A stretch of 64,000 bases of DNA from assembly GCA_006176705.1 (NCBI GenBank), contig QRFJ01000780.1, positions 558,001 to 622,000 of the forward strand. The letters run 5' to 3'. The notes beneath the pieces were generated by a model, which was not told where the DNA came from, searched no databases, and saw nothing but the letters and a program-made list of their open reading frames with translations. The translations under genes were made by a program, and so were the position numbers. Positions 46,231 to 57,070 of the stretch are shown piece after piece; position 1 is the stretch's first letter, and each line of letters begins with the position of its first letter. This DNA comes from Cocos nucifera. Taxonomy: Eukaryota; Streptophyta; Magnoliopsida; Arecales; Arecaceae.

Positions 46231-47889
46231 GTGAATTATCCATTTTTCTTATGGAAAAGGATTTCAGGTCGACTAATTAGAATTAATTTGATTCCTGTGT
46301 CAAGCCCTAAAATCACTAAAATGAAAGAAATCAATCAATCTCAAATCCTTAAGGATTTATGTTATCCAATTGGATCTATCCAGCCTTCTTGCATCAGGTT
46401 GCCCCAACCTATTGTAAATAACTTCAAAATTAAACCTCAAATGATTAATATGCTTCCAAAATTCACTGGAATAGAGAATGCATATGTATTCATTAAAAAA
46501 TTTGAAAAGGTTTGTGCAACCATGAGACTGCAACAACTTTCTGAGGATGAGATCAAATTAAGATTAATCAATTTTGCCTTTAAGGATCACGCCAAAAAAT
46601 GGCTATACAGTCTGCCAAATCAATCTATCACGATCTAGGAGGACTTTGTAAGAGTAATCCTGAAAAAGTACTTTCCTCATTATAAGATAGCTAGAACTAG
46701 AAATGAGAGTAACCAATTCTACCAACTAGCTGGTGAATCATTTTGGAAGTATTTTGATCATTTTAAGAATCTCTTGACCCAATGCCGACACCATGGAAAA
46801 CAGACCTAGAGGCTATGCCAGATAGTTTATGAGGGGCTAGACTCAAATTTCAGAATCATGCTAGAGTCCATGTGCCAAGATCAATTTATGTATAAAAAAC
46901 CCAATGAAGCCTGGCAATTTCTAGAAGACTTAGCTGAGAAGAGTTTACAATGAGAAACGACTAGGAAATCAGAAAGATCTACACCTTTAAGAGATGGAAT
47001 GTACCAAGTTCAAACTTTTTTAGCCGTAGAGGCTAAAATCGCAACCCTAACACGTAGGTTAGAGGCTTTAGAACTACAGAGACCGGCTAGTAAAAACCAT
47101 ATGTCTGCATCCATGTGCAACGGATGTAATGCACCAGACCATGTTCTTGAAGAATGTCCTCTCCTAATAAACCCAACTGGAACCATATATGCACAAGTAA
47201 ATGCTGTATACCAAAAATCAATGAACAATCCTTATACACCCACATATAACCCAGGATGGAGGAATCATCCAAACTTCTCATGGTCGTAGAATCCAAATGT
47301 AGGCGGTCCTAGTTTCAACTAGCAAAACCCAAGTTCCAACTTTATATTAAACAACCCACCAGGTTTCAATAATCATGGAAAGAAACTTAGTTCTTTAGAG
47401 AAAAGTCTGAAAGTCCTAGCCAATTTCAATATTGACACCAATGTTACATTAAGTAATTTCATGCAAACCACGGGTCAGCTCCTAAATGCTAACATCCAAG
47501 CCATAGCCCATTTAGAAATACAGGTAGATCAGCTAGCCTCTACCATGAATGAGCGAGAATGAGGTAGGCTGCCTAGCCAACCCGAGCCCAATCCAAAAAA
47601 TCAAAATGGTCTACAATCCCAATAGAAAAATCAAGTCAACTAAGTGAATGCTATTCACTCATTAAGATCGAAAAAATAAGTGGATAACAAGATAGGTACA
47701 TCTGACAATAGAGAGGACTCATCTGCCAAGCAACTTTACAAACAATCTACCTTACAAACTCAAACTCCTGAAATTGATAGTACACCTAGCCCAGTACCCA
47801 TAACTCCTAGAGCTCTTTTTTCAAATCGATTAAGGTCTAATAAAAAATCGAAACATTTGGATAAAATGTTAGAGGTGTTTAAATAAGTT
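46231..47889 (+). pseudogene. Ath3 gag
   Basis: The frame opens at 46231 and reads FKIKPQMINMLPKFTGIENA, then YVFIKKFEKVCATMRLQQLS, EDEIKLRLINFAFKDHAKKW and LYSLPNQSIT. A stop at 46636 replaces Trp of TTW. It continues QFYQLAGESFWKYFDHFKNL, LLTQCRHHG, IVYEGLDSNFRIMLES and then CNGCNAPDHVLEECP, a zinc knuckle. NNPYTPTYNPGWRNHPNFSW follows. A coiled-coil part (IQAIAHLEIQVDQLASTMNE) leads to the protease. This is the full Athila gag order. About eight in-frame stops but few frameshifts. Confidence 0.9.
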
Positions 47890-48876
47890 CAGATGAATAT
47901 CCATCTGCTAGACATAATCCAACAAGTACCGACCTATGCTAAATTCTTAAAAGATCTTTACACCAAGAAGAGGATCACTAATGTACCCAAAAGAGCATTC
48001 TTGACTGCAAGTGTGAGCTCATACTTATCAAGTCACATGCCAATAAAATATAAGGACCCAAGATCTTTGACATGTGTTATTGGAGAAATCCAAATTGAGA
48101 AGGCCTTGCTAGACTTAGGGGCTAGTGTAAATATTTTGCTCTATTCAGTTTATAAGCAATTAGGATTGAAAAAACTTCAGCCAACAGAAATCATATTGCA
48201 ATTAGCAAACCGATCTTTTAGGATTCCTAAGGGAATGATAGAAGATGTTTTAATCAAGGTTGGCAATTTTATTTTTTCTATAGACTTCATCATTTTAGAG
48301 ATCGAACCCATTTCAAACCCAAAGGATCATATCCCGATTATTTTAGGAAGACCATTTCTAGCAATGATCAATGCCATAATCAGTTGTCGAAATGGACTCA
48401 TGAAACTCTCATTTAGAAATATGACCATTAAACTGAATGTTTTTAACTTAGAACAGGAATTGAACCAACCCGATGAAGAAAACTTTATCCGAGAGGATGT
48501 CTATGAATCCAATGATTTAAGCCATGAGGACATCAAAATTAATCCCAAGTTGAATCAAGAATTTAAAAATAAAATTTGGGTAATTGTTAATCATAGGAAT
48601 ATTTGATCAGAACTAGAATCATCAATTGCATCAATTATTAAGGAAACACCATCACTTGATCGGAAAATATTTCTTGAATACCAAAAGTATGAATATCTAG
48701 GTCCATCTGAAACTCTACCAGTAACTATTGAGTTAGACCCAGATCCAATCCAAAAGATGTTAAATCTACTAAGAGAGATTTACGATAAAACTAGTTATGT
48801 GGAAAAAGACCATCTCTCTAGAAATTATGGTGAAAGACCAGATGAATTTTTCAACCCTGTATACGATCCAGGATAA
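47890..48876 (+). pseudogene. Ath3 protease and C-terminal tail
   Basis: The 237-residue open frame (47893-48606) starts MNIHLLDIIQQVPTYAKFLK, then KYKDPRSLTCVIGEIQIEKA. The active-site segment LLDLGASVNILLYSVYKQL has Asp near 48112 (Asp-Leu-Gly, normal for Athila), and the second motif is PIILGRPFLAM. After a stop at 48604 the frame goes on through YEYLGPSETLPVTIELD, the pre-RT linker, but instead of RT it reads PIQKMLNLLREIYDKTSYVE and ends PDEFFNPVYDPG with TAA at 48874. The tail resembles the end of Ath1. Confidence 0.88.
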
Positions 48877-50105
48877 AATAATATTTTAAGGTCGAACTTA
48901 AGTTTGGCTGAAGACTATAAACTTAGCTCTTAGGAGGCAACCCAACTTCTTAGGAGTAATTTTAATAAAAATATGATTAAAGACTTTAAACTTAGCGCTC
49001 CTGGAAGGTAACCCAAATTCTTGCTTTTTAAATTTTTTTTTTAATTTTTTTAGGTTTTACTTCAAGAAAGTCAATGTCAAATTAATTGGAAGGAAGAGCT
49101 AAAATTGCATCCTCAAGAATATCTGAAGACGCCTACTAAACCAAGGACGTATCAAATTAGGTATATTCTTTTCTTTTTTATCTATTGTATTTTTTATTTT
49201 TCTTACTTTATTAAGAACAATATAGAATAATTTGAGGGGTAAGGGATAAATAAACTTAGAATTTTTACACTCATAAATTTATTGATATTCATATATCTGA
49301 CTATGCTTTAGACTTAAGCAATATTAGATATTTTAGTAGCATATGATGCACACTTTAGATAAGTTATGGAGTATCGAGAAATTGCATATTGATAAAATTC
49401 AATAGAAGATTGAGTTTAAAATAAAAATTTATTTTTGAGCATTTCTAACTTATCCTATTAATATCTAAAGAAAGTCAACTTGTATAGATATAAGTGGGAT
49501 ATGTTGATGCATAAAGTTTCTTCTATTTTTTTAAAAAAAATATCAATTTTTTACCAAATAACTAGATCTCGTTGCCTAAGTAAATAAAGATATTCATATT
49601 AAAAAATAGATAATATTAAAATAAAAAAAATAAAAAAATTCATACAGCCAAGTTTCAATCCATAGCCTATTTGACTCGAGTCAGTAAGCTCGAGGGATAT
49701 TTTACACCTAATGCCCTAAAACCAACTGATTTGGGAGTCATTGGCCTAACACTTGCTACAGGGGTTAAATAGAAAGCTTAAGTGGTTAAGGCATTGCACG
49801 GACTGTATTTTCAAAAAAAAAAATGAAGAAATAAATGTACAAATATAAAACCACTAGCTCATCTTAAAGTTAGATAATCCAAGGATAAAGATAGGAGTGG
49901 GTTAAGAGAAAGCTTTGAAAAATTTTATTCTTTACTCAATCATTTTATTGCATAGCCTTAATATCCTAATGACATGCTTGAAAATTTTTTAGATAGATAT
50001 CTTTTACTTCTAAAATTGTTAAATGAACACTCATGGAGAAGGAAACCAGTATTGTATATTAATATTTTTTTTACTCGAGGATGAGTAAAATCAAGTTAGA
50101 GGATG
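48877..50105 (+). other. Ath3 3' region with duplicated box and PPT
   Basis: Holds two copies of the conserved 3' box (48907-48946 and 48981-49017, TTAAACTTAGC..GGAAGGTAACCCAA). A roughly 1.1 kb A/T-rich untranslated stretch parallels 3175-4334 of Ath1, and the purine tract follows. No RT or integrase is seen on either strand. Confidence 0.6.
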
Positions 50106-51911
50106 TGATGAATATATTAATTATAATATAAAAATATTAAAATCTATATTATTAATTTTTTTTATTTTATATTTGATATTTTTATGATCTTTATAAGAAT
50201 AATTAATTATAAAATTTTAATTATAAATTAATTAAAAATAATTTTTCAATATACGTAGATGAAGTTCAAGTCTATATTTAGACTTGTTCCATGACATGCA
50301 AAAATATGGATGTGAAGAAGAGATCCAATGAATAAAAAAAATATAAAAGAACAAATGGCTATTGGATGGGGTGCTGGGTTTCAATGGAAAAGGACGGGCT
50401 ACGAGCCAGTGTGGAGGAAAATGAGGACATGCGCGGGATTAAAGGAGAGTTTGTTTCTTTTTGGAAAAAAATGTTATAAAAGAAAGGATGCTCGCAAGCG
50501 GCTTTCACCTATGGATTTTTTTTTTGGCGCGAGTTCAAGGGAACGGATTCACACGAAACAGGCGCACGACTTCGGGCAAACAGCGAAGGATACGCGGAAG
50601 AAAAAAATTTAATATATATATATATAGAAAATAATTGAATGGTAATTTTTTTATTTTATTTTTCATCATTTTTTTTCAGTACATCCATCCATTTTCTTTT
50701 GTTTTCCCATCTCAATTACCTATTCTCTTAGAATGCATCCTTATATTAGTCGCATATTTAAAAATCAAAAAAATCTCTTTCCTCCTAATATTTATAAATA
50801 AAGTTCACTTCCTCTATTTTATCTCTCTCTCCACATCATAACTCTTGTAGGAACTCATATGACAAGCGAAAATACCTACACAATAAAATTTTTATCGATC
50901 TTTTTTTTCACTTTCTTCCACTCTTTTAACACACGATAAAGAGAGTTAGCCGGAAAAAATCGGCCAGGAGAGATTTTATTTTTTTTTTCTTTTTTCAACT
51001 CCAAACCCTATTAATGGCATAGAAGTTAAAAATCTTCTCTTTGTATTAGAAACTTTTATCAGTAATAAAAATTATTTTTTTTCATCAATTTAATTTTTAG
51101 CAAATAGGATAGTTTATATTCCTGTATTAAATTCTTGTAATTTTTAATTTCAGCACTAGAATAATTTATTTTTCTTACTAAGCACTAGAATAGTTTATTT
51201 TTATAATTTAAATTTCAACAAATAGTATAAAATTTAATTTTAATTAATTTTAAAAGTTTTAATTTAAATCATGTGTAGCTAAGCAATTCTCAGGGTTTCT
51301 GATGAAGCTAAATCATGATTAGAAGCTTTTTCTTAGGATTTTTCGTTTGCTTTTATTTTTTAGAGTTCTTCTTCCTTCAAGCTTCTTGTCAAGAGACTTG
51401 ATGGACTATCATTGGGTTTCAATCCCTTTACAGTTTATGCTTGATTCGGTGTAAGAAGAATAATAAGAGGAAGGCCTATAATTTTATTAATTCTTTTTCT
51501 CTTCTTTCTTATGAAAAACTTTGATGGATTATTGTTGAATCAGAGTCCATTTATAGTCCATACTTGGATAACACAAGAGAAGCAGTTGAAAGAAGAGTTC
51601 TTTAACTTAGGTGAATGCTTGTCCATGCATTATGCCTTAATCAAAAAACATCATAGGAGAAATCTTAGAAAGACTTTCTAAGTCGTTGGTCTAGTGGATT
51701 CAAAAGCTTTAGATTTTTAGATTATTATTCTCTGCAATTAATTTACTATTTAGTAGTAAGTAATAAATAATTCTTCAAACTCTTTATTAAAGCTTGCTTA
51801 AGTAAGGATTTGAATGCAATTTAAACATAATTCATCGTAGGATCAATTCATACTCACTGAACGTGCTATTTTGTTCATCGTGCATTTGCGGTTTTAATTT
51901 AAGACGCATCA
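50106..51911 (+). repeat. Ath3 3' LTR
   Basis: About 1806 bp, from TGATGAATA to GACGCATCA. ORFs at 50328-50841 are LTR by-products also seen, broken, at 43740-44000. Confidence 0.88.
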
Positions 51912-52725
51912 ATCCTCATGAGATTAGTAACTCAAATATCTATTATTAATTTTATTAAACATCACATCATATATAGATTAGGTCTTTCGAAAACTATAAT
52001 AGTGGATGAAGGATCCATCTTCACTGGTCAGAACATGAAGAACTTTATAGAAGAATCTGGGTTCAAGATAATTCATTCAACCCCGTATAATGCACAAGGA
52101 AATGGGCAGGCTGAAGTGACAATAAGATTTTAATGAATAATATGAAGAAGTTTGTGAGAGAAAGACCGAGGGTATGGCATGAAGTATTGTCAAAAGTACT
52201 CTAGGGATATAGGACTTCAAAAAGGACATCTATGGGTACAACACCACTTGTATTAACTTTCGGTCACGATGCCTTGCTTCTAATGGAGTTAACCGTAAAG
52301 TCTGGGCACGTATTACATCAAGATTTGTTGACAGAAGAAGAAGAGTTCGCAATCTATAATGGCCGAATTACTAACTTTAGATGAGAAGAGGTTAAATGCT
52401 TTAGAATGAATAAGGGCAAAAAGGGAAAGGTAGCCTGCACTGATGATAAAAGGATTCAGCCAAAATGTTTTAAGAAAAGGGATTTAGTTTGGAAAATTAT
52501 TCTTCCTTTAGATCAGAAAGAACCAAAATTTAAAAAATGGTCATCGAACTAGGAAGCCCCTTTATAGTACACCGTGTACAATAGGGAGGGGTGTATCAAC
52601 TGAAAAATATAGATAGGGCTATAGATAATTGAATGATTAATGAAAAATATTTAAAGAAGTACTATCCCATAATATGGAAAATACATAAAGAAACACACAT
52701 ACAAGAGTAGAACTTGGTTAGATAG
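51912..52725 (+). pseudogene. Tat integrase, C-terminal part
   Basis: Continues the core after Ath3: MRLVTQISIINFIKHHIIYR, LGLSKTIIVDEGSIFTGQNM, then FKIIHSTPYNAQGNGQAEVT. The second catalytic Asp is in VDEGS and the Glu in GNGQAE, both kept. After stops around 52132 comes WHEVLSKVL..YRTSKRTSM, GTTPLVLTFGHDALLLMEL and, near the end, GDLVW-like KKRDLVWKIILP and GGVYQLKNID..MINEKYLKK. This is the usual Tat integrase C-terminus with its small beta-strand domain. Confidence 0.88.
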
Positions 52726-52840
52726 GCCGATTAAGCAAATATATAAAAGAGAAATTCAGTAAGTTAGGTTGATTGACATTAACACCAATAGTTCATTACA
52801 AAAAAGAGATGAAAATTTAAGACAAATAGAAAAATAAGAT

Positions 52841-53118
52841 TTACAACTTCTTAAAAGCCAATTGAAGTGAATCCCATTGATCTAGCATCTGAATTTTTAA
52901 AGGTTCCATCTCATCAACTTGCTGTTGTAACTTAGGGAGGCATGTAGAAAGCAGAATGAGCTGTCGCTCTATGTCCTCTAGATGTTTTAGCTTTGGCCCG
53001 TGAAGATCATTGTGATTGGCACAATGTTTTTGTAAGATGAAAATTTCAGCCTTAACTTGAATAATCTTATTCTCTAGTTCGACGAGTTTCCTTTCTTTGT
53101 CTAGTAGCTAGTTCAATC
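52841..53118 (-). pseudogene. Antisense gene of Tat element, C-terminal part
   Basis: The minus-strand frame gives LLDKERKLVELENKIIQVKA, EIFILQKHCANHNDLHGPKL, KHLEDIERQLILLSTCLPKL and QQQVDEMEPLKIQMLDQWDS, ending ..FKKL with TAA at 52841-52843. Heptad-like leucines suggest a coiled coil. It lies just downstream of, and opposite to, the Tat integrase. Tat and Ogre elements are known to carry extra antisense ORFs at this place. Its N-terminal part is at 56506-57070, across Cop4. I cannot assign a function. Confidence 0.7.
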
Positions 53119-54018
53119 TGTTGGGATATCAACTACTTTGATACCATTTGTTAAGGATCTAGTACCGATAGATTACGATAAAAAGAAAAATAAAATAAAA
53201 TAAAAAAATAATCAAGTACATAAATCAATCCAAAGGCTCGCCTCCACGGGACATGCAAAGCTTCACTATGAAAAAAAATAGGTACAAGAGGAGAACACCC
53301 ACTCTCAACTCACTGTACATAAATCTCTTTCAACTAGAAGCTATCCTTATAAAAGCTCTCTCTGAATTCCAAGGAGATCCTCAGAAGCTACAAGATGCTC
53401 TGCCCTCACAGCCTCCTCGTTGGATGCTATGCACCTATTGCTTCTCTCTCTCGTGGGCTACACGTGCTAGATACTCTGCCAAGCTCCTCTCGATGGCTGT
53501 TTGAGTCTCTCTATGTGCCTCTCATGCCACAAGTGCCACCTCTCTGCTCCACAGCATCTCAGTCCTTTAAATAGAATGAGAATCCTCTTCTCAGCAGTTC
53601 ACATAAGTTCTAACAGGGCTTTTTCTTCAAATATGAGTCGAACATGATCTTGATGGAGTCTTGGAATATTTTCTAACCATTAGATCATGATCGCTGCCCT
53701 CTATGGTCGTTAGATCCTATGGTTCACGTGCAACTCTTGTAGATCTTTTAGATTAATCACAATTCGAGTCTAAACAAAAAATTTCATCATGTTCTATTTG
53801 TTTTCGTCGAGCTAGCTCTGTCAGGAGTCGAGCCGGCTCGAATGCATCCTATCCAAACTTCTACTTTCTGTCTACCTGAGAGAGCTGGTTCGATTACGGT
53901 TCAAGTTGGATCGATCTCAGTCCAAGCCGACTTGACCCCATATCCGAACCAGCTCGATTGTTTGATGATTTGATTCTTCTCTACTATGGATCGAATTTTG
54001 AGGCATCAAATTCTAACA
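53119..54018 (-). repeat. Cop4 3' LTR (left)
   Basis: 900 bp, TGTTGGG...TCTAACA on the plus strand, collinear with 55604-56500. The two ends resemble Cop1 LTR ends while the middle differs, with GAGCTGGTTCGA and AGCCGGCTCG words in place of the GCCCA-rich middle. Confidence 0.88.
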
Positions 54019-54480
54019 ATCTCTATCTCAACTCGATATTCAGCCTCTATCTGACTTTGAGAGCTTATGATCCATCTTGCTCCCATGCCCTAGGGCATGC
54101 CTGCTGTCTCATGGATGGGCAAACATGGAAGTTGAGCTAGGCTGCTCGATCCCACCTCCATCAATGGCTGTGTCCACTCTGACCAAAGATCTGCTTGAAA
54201 AAGTCTTCCATGGCAATAAGAACTTCACTCTACGACATCGCCTCTCATCCTTCCAAGTCTTCCATCTCGTGCTCGATCCACCTCCACCTAGAGCTCCATC
54301 TAATACTGGGCTCCCTCTGGCTCCTGAAGCTCCACCTCGCACTGAACTTTTTGTCAGATAGTAATATCCTCTTATCTTCTTCTTTTTCTCCAATATAATT
54401 CTATCGTCATGCATGACCTTCAGGATTCCATCACCAGCTATCCACCTATAGCCGTTTGAATCAAGTCTGCTCAATGAGAT
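54019..54480 (-). pseudogene. Cop4 pre-integrase remnant and tail
   Basis: The 121-residue minus-strand ORF (54109-54474) starts RLDSNGYRWIAGDGILKVMH then DDRIILEKKKKIRGYYYLTK. This is the pre-integrase domain. A Gly-rich linker GGASGARGSPVLDGALGGGG and WKTWKDERRCRRVKFLLPWK follow. After IEQPSSTSMFAHP the frame reaches the PPT and LTR within 100 bp. The Cop1 tail at 21560-21690 and 25283-25422 matches it piece by piece, which shows that the loss of integrase and RT is shared. Confidence 0.8.
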
Positions 54481-55590
54481 AAGATTTCAGCTGAAATTAA
54501 GTATGTATCGAACCTTTTCCAATCTTCTCACTGCACTATCATGTGTCCTCTAGTTGACCATTTTGGTGCCTCTGATCGCACAGCTCAATCCATCCGATAG
54601 ATAAATAGTGCCCTCATTGCTCTACAGAGAGTCAAATTGCTCCTCTCTGCAATAAATATGATATGTGCATGCAGAATCTAAAATTCACTATAGGAAAGAA
54701 GTAGATACCTCGTTAGATATCTCTAGGACATCATCCTTTGACTTGCTACTGACCGTCGCTGTAGTAGCTCTCGTTCGATCCTTGAGTTATGGGCAATCCT
54801 TGACTCGATGCCCTAACTTATCGTACCTATAGCATCTGATCTTATTTTGGTCCCTTGTCTTGGACCTGGATCATCCTCCTCGCGATCCTCTACCACTCTG
54901 TCTACTGCCTTTTGCTCCTTCAAAAATTGCCAAAGCTGAGCTGCCACTATCTAAGCTCGAAGCTGGGTTCTTCCTTCTGAGAATCTTGTTCTGGAGTATC
55001 GCTGCAGTGACCTCGTCCATCTTGATGGTGCTTTTTTCCACTAGAAGAGCAATCACCAAGAACTCATACAAAGGAGGGAGCGATGCTAGCAAGACCAACG
55101 TTCTGATCTTCTCCTCAACTTTTTCGCCAACACTGAGAAGGTCGGTGAGGATCTTCTGAAAGTTGGATAGATGGTTCCACATGCTCTGGCCCTCGTCCAT
55201 CTGTAGCTAGTAGAACTACCTTCAAAAGAATAGCGTGTTGGTGAGCGACTTCACCATGTACAATTTCTTGAGCTTCGACTATAGTACCATCAGAAAAGTC
55301 TTGCTAAGTATATGAATCATGACATCATCCATTAGGTATAAGCAGATCATGCTCACCACCTGTATCTGGATCCGCTTTCAATCCTTCACCTCCATGATGG
55401 CTGGCATCTTGTCATATAAGAGAACGTCGATCAATCCATGTTAGATGAGGACATCTTTTACCCTTGCTTACCATAAGAAAAAATTATCCTTTCCATCAAA
55501 CATGTTGATCTCCATCTTGATTGTGCTTATTTTTTCTATATTCTTCAATCTCTATCCACTCCTGCAATCTACGCTCTGGTACTATCTGAC
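54481..55590 (-). pseudogene. Cop4 gag and protease start
   Basis: The 109-residue frame at 54871-55200 reads MDEGQSMWNHLSNFQKILTD, LVLLASLPPLYEFLVIALLV and STIKMDEVTAAILQNKILRR. This is the copia gag segment that also survives in Cop1 at 20700-20930. Upstream, toward 55480, decayed text continues gag N-terminus. Between 54870 and 54620 a Cys-His knuckle position and the start of protease are barely visible in changing frames. Non-functional. Confidence 0.8.
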
Positions 55591-55603
55591 TCTGATACTA
55601 ATC

Positions 55604-56500
55604 TATTGGGATATCAACTACTTTGATACCACTTATTAAGAATCTAGTATCGATAGATTATGATAAAAAAAAATAAAATAAAATAAAAAAATAATCAAGT
55701 ACGTGGATCAGTCCAAAAACTCGCCTTCATGGGGCATGCAAAGCTTCACTATGAAAGAAAAAAATAGGTACAAGAGGAGAATACCCACTCTTAACTCACT
55801 ATACACAAATCTCTTTCAACTAGAAGCTACCCTTATAAAAGCTCTCTCTAAATCTCAAGAAGATCCTCAGAAGCTACAAGATACTCTGCTCTCATAGCCT
55901 CCTCTTCGGATGCTATGCATCATTGCTTCTCTCTCTCATGGGCTGCACGTGCTAGGTACTCTGCTAAGCTTCTCTTGGTGGCTGCCTGAGCCTCTATACA
56001 TGCCTCTTACACCACACGTGCCACCTTTCTGCTTCATAGCATCTTAGTCCTTTAAATAAGATGAGAATTCTCTTCTCAGCAGTTCACAAGAGTCATAATA
56101 GGGCTCTTTCTCCTAATATGAGTCGAACATGATCTTGATGGAGTCTTGAAATTTTTTTCAACTTTTAGATCATGACCGCAGCCCTCCATGGCCGCTGGAT
56201 CCTATGGTCCACATGCAACTCTCATAGATCTTTTGGATTAATCACAATCCGAGTCTAAATAGAAAATTTTAATGTTCTGTTCATTTCCATCAAGCCGATT
56301 CTGTCAGGGGTTATGCCAGCTCGACTGCGTCTCGTCCGAACTCCTACTTTCTATCTGCCTAAGAGAACTAGCTCGATTACGTTCAAGCTAGCTCGATCTC
56401 AGTCCAAGCCAACTTGACCCCATATCCAAGCCAGCTCGACTACTTGATGATTTGATTCTCCTCTGTAGTGGATCAAATTTTGAGATGTCAAATCCTAACA
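55604..56500 (-). repeat. Cop4 5' LTR (right)
   Basis: 897 bp, TATTGGG...TCCTAACA on the plus strand. On the minus strand transcription would run leftwards into gag. The 55703-55897 ORF is a shadow present in both LTRs. Confidence 0.88.
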
Positions 56501-57070
56501 CAACTATCTCTTGAAGTCATCAATAACTCGACTCTCTTTATCAGTACTATATGTATCTCATCAGAAAGAGATTGAAGTGATTGAGTTGACTCAATAAGTG
56601 CAGATAGATATGCCTTCAATTTGGATAATTCTAAAGAGGATGAAGATGAGCCATTCTTCAATAGGATTTCTAAAGTTCCTTGGGCATCAGATAGTGCACA
56701 GGAAGATACAAGATCATTCAAAGATAAATCAGCAATCTTGAGCAATTTGTGATAGGCTTGGATGACTTCGGCTAGGGTATCGCTCTGATATGGTCTAGAA
56801 GAGGCTGAAGAAGTTGAGAATGTAGCCAATTTAGCTTTCATACGTGCCAATGTTGCTAATGGAGGATGCTATGGCTGGGAGATGTCCTATAAGACAAGAG
56901 TTAGTATATTAAAAGAGGAATAAATACTAAGATTTGAAAGAGTAGCTTATAGATTGCATCGCTAGAGCTATGGGTTTTGTGGGAGGAGACATCAAGGAGT
57001 ATGTGGCTGGAACTAAGACACTTACAAAGATGCCTTCACTTATAGGAGGAACATCTGAAGGTAGTGGCAG
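56501..57070 (-). pseudogene. Antisense gene of Tat element, N-terminal exons
   Basis: Exon 2 (56501-56886, minus) encodes ISQP..HPPLATLARMKAKL, then ATFSTSSASSRPYQSDTLAE, VIQAYHKLLKIADLSLNDLV, SSCALSDAQGTLEILLKNGS and LSKLKAYLSALIESTQSLQS. Upstream, 57026-57070 reads PLPSDVPPISEGIF in the same phase across a probable intron. One internal stop (CAG to TAG) and a frameshift near the Cop4 junction show decay. The rest of the gene, toward its start, is interrupted by Ath4 at 57071. The Pro/Ser-rich then coiled-coil composition fits the C-terminal part of plant-mobile-domain-type proteins carried antisense by some Tat elements, but that identification is inference. Confidence 0.6.
56887..57025 (-). 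other. Probable spliceosomal intron, 139 bp
   Basis: On the minus strand the segment begins GTAAGTG right after ..GGCATCTTT and ends TCTTATAG before GACATC. It is A/T-rich and has a TACTAAC branch-site match about 20 bases before the acceptor. Removing it joins two open frames in phase 0, while the intron itself is not open in that frame. Confidence 0.6.

Larger units (their letters stand above)
43529..51911 (+). mobile_element. Ath3, gag-protease-only Athila element
   Basis: Plus-strand element splitting the Tat integrase. The LTRs are 43529-45390 and 50106-51911, with TGATGA starts and ATCA ends. A decayed Asp-type primer site at 45397 and a purine tract AAGTTAGAGGATG (50093-50105) mark the ends of the interior. 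The interior encodes gag and protease and a non-RT C-terminal tail, then the 3' box twice. No RT, RNase H or integrase is present in its 4.7 kb. Flanking 5-mers TCATT and ATCCT do not match well, so the target duplication is lost or eroded; integrase homology continuing on both sides supports the insertion. Confidence 0.85.
53119..56500 (-). mobile_element. Cop4, internally deleted copia element
   Basis: Minus-strand relative of Cop1. The LTRs are 53119-54018 (3') and 55604-56500 (5'). The primer site on the minus strand (TTAGTATCAGAGTCAG, about 55587-55602) adjoins the 5' LTR, and a purine tract (GAGATAGAGAT) adjoins the 3' LTR. The interior is only about 1.6 kb: gag, a pre-integrase remnant and a Gly/Arg-rich tail, and no integrase, RT or RNase H. 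The flanking 5-mers CAATC and CAACT are at best a degraded target duplication. It splits the antisense gene of the Tat element. Confidence 0.87.
7520..57070 (+). mobile_element. Tat-lineage gypsy element split by six insertions
   Basis: Six separate pieces read as one old Ty3/gypsy element of the Tat lineage: 7520-7661, 15026-19403, 26334-27278, 42527-43528, 51912-53118 and 56506-57070, about 8.2 kb in total. In order they give gag, a Cys-His segment, protease, RT, RNase H, a second RNase H typical of Tat, integrase and an antisense gene. Protein homology resumes across several insertion points; for example, RT stops at ..WVVMPF at 19403 and resumes with GLKNAG at 26334. Its LTRs are not delimited: the 5' one would lie left of about 7440 and the 3' one beyond the window. 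Every reading frame is broken, so it is long dead and served as landing ground for younger elements. Confidence 0.8.

Noticed and set aside
56488..56850. A host single-copy gene at the 120-residue minus-strand ORF
   Set aside because: Its C-terminus is found next to the Tat integrase once Cop4 is set aside, so it belongs to the Tat antisense gene. A captured host gene cannot be fully excluded.
56945..56950. ATAAGC as the intron donor (64-bp intron)
   Set aside because: Non-consensus AT donor and a very short intron. GTAAGT at 57020-57025 is a consensus donor and keeps the frame.
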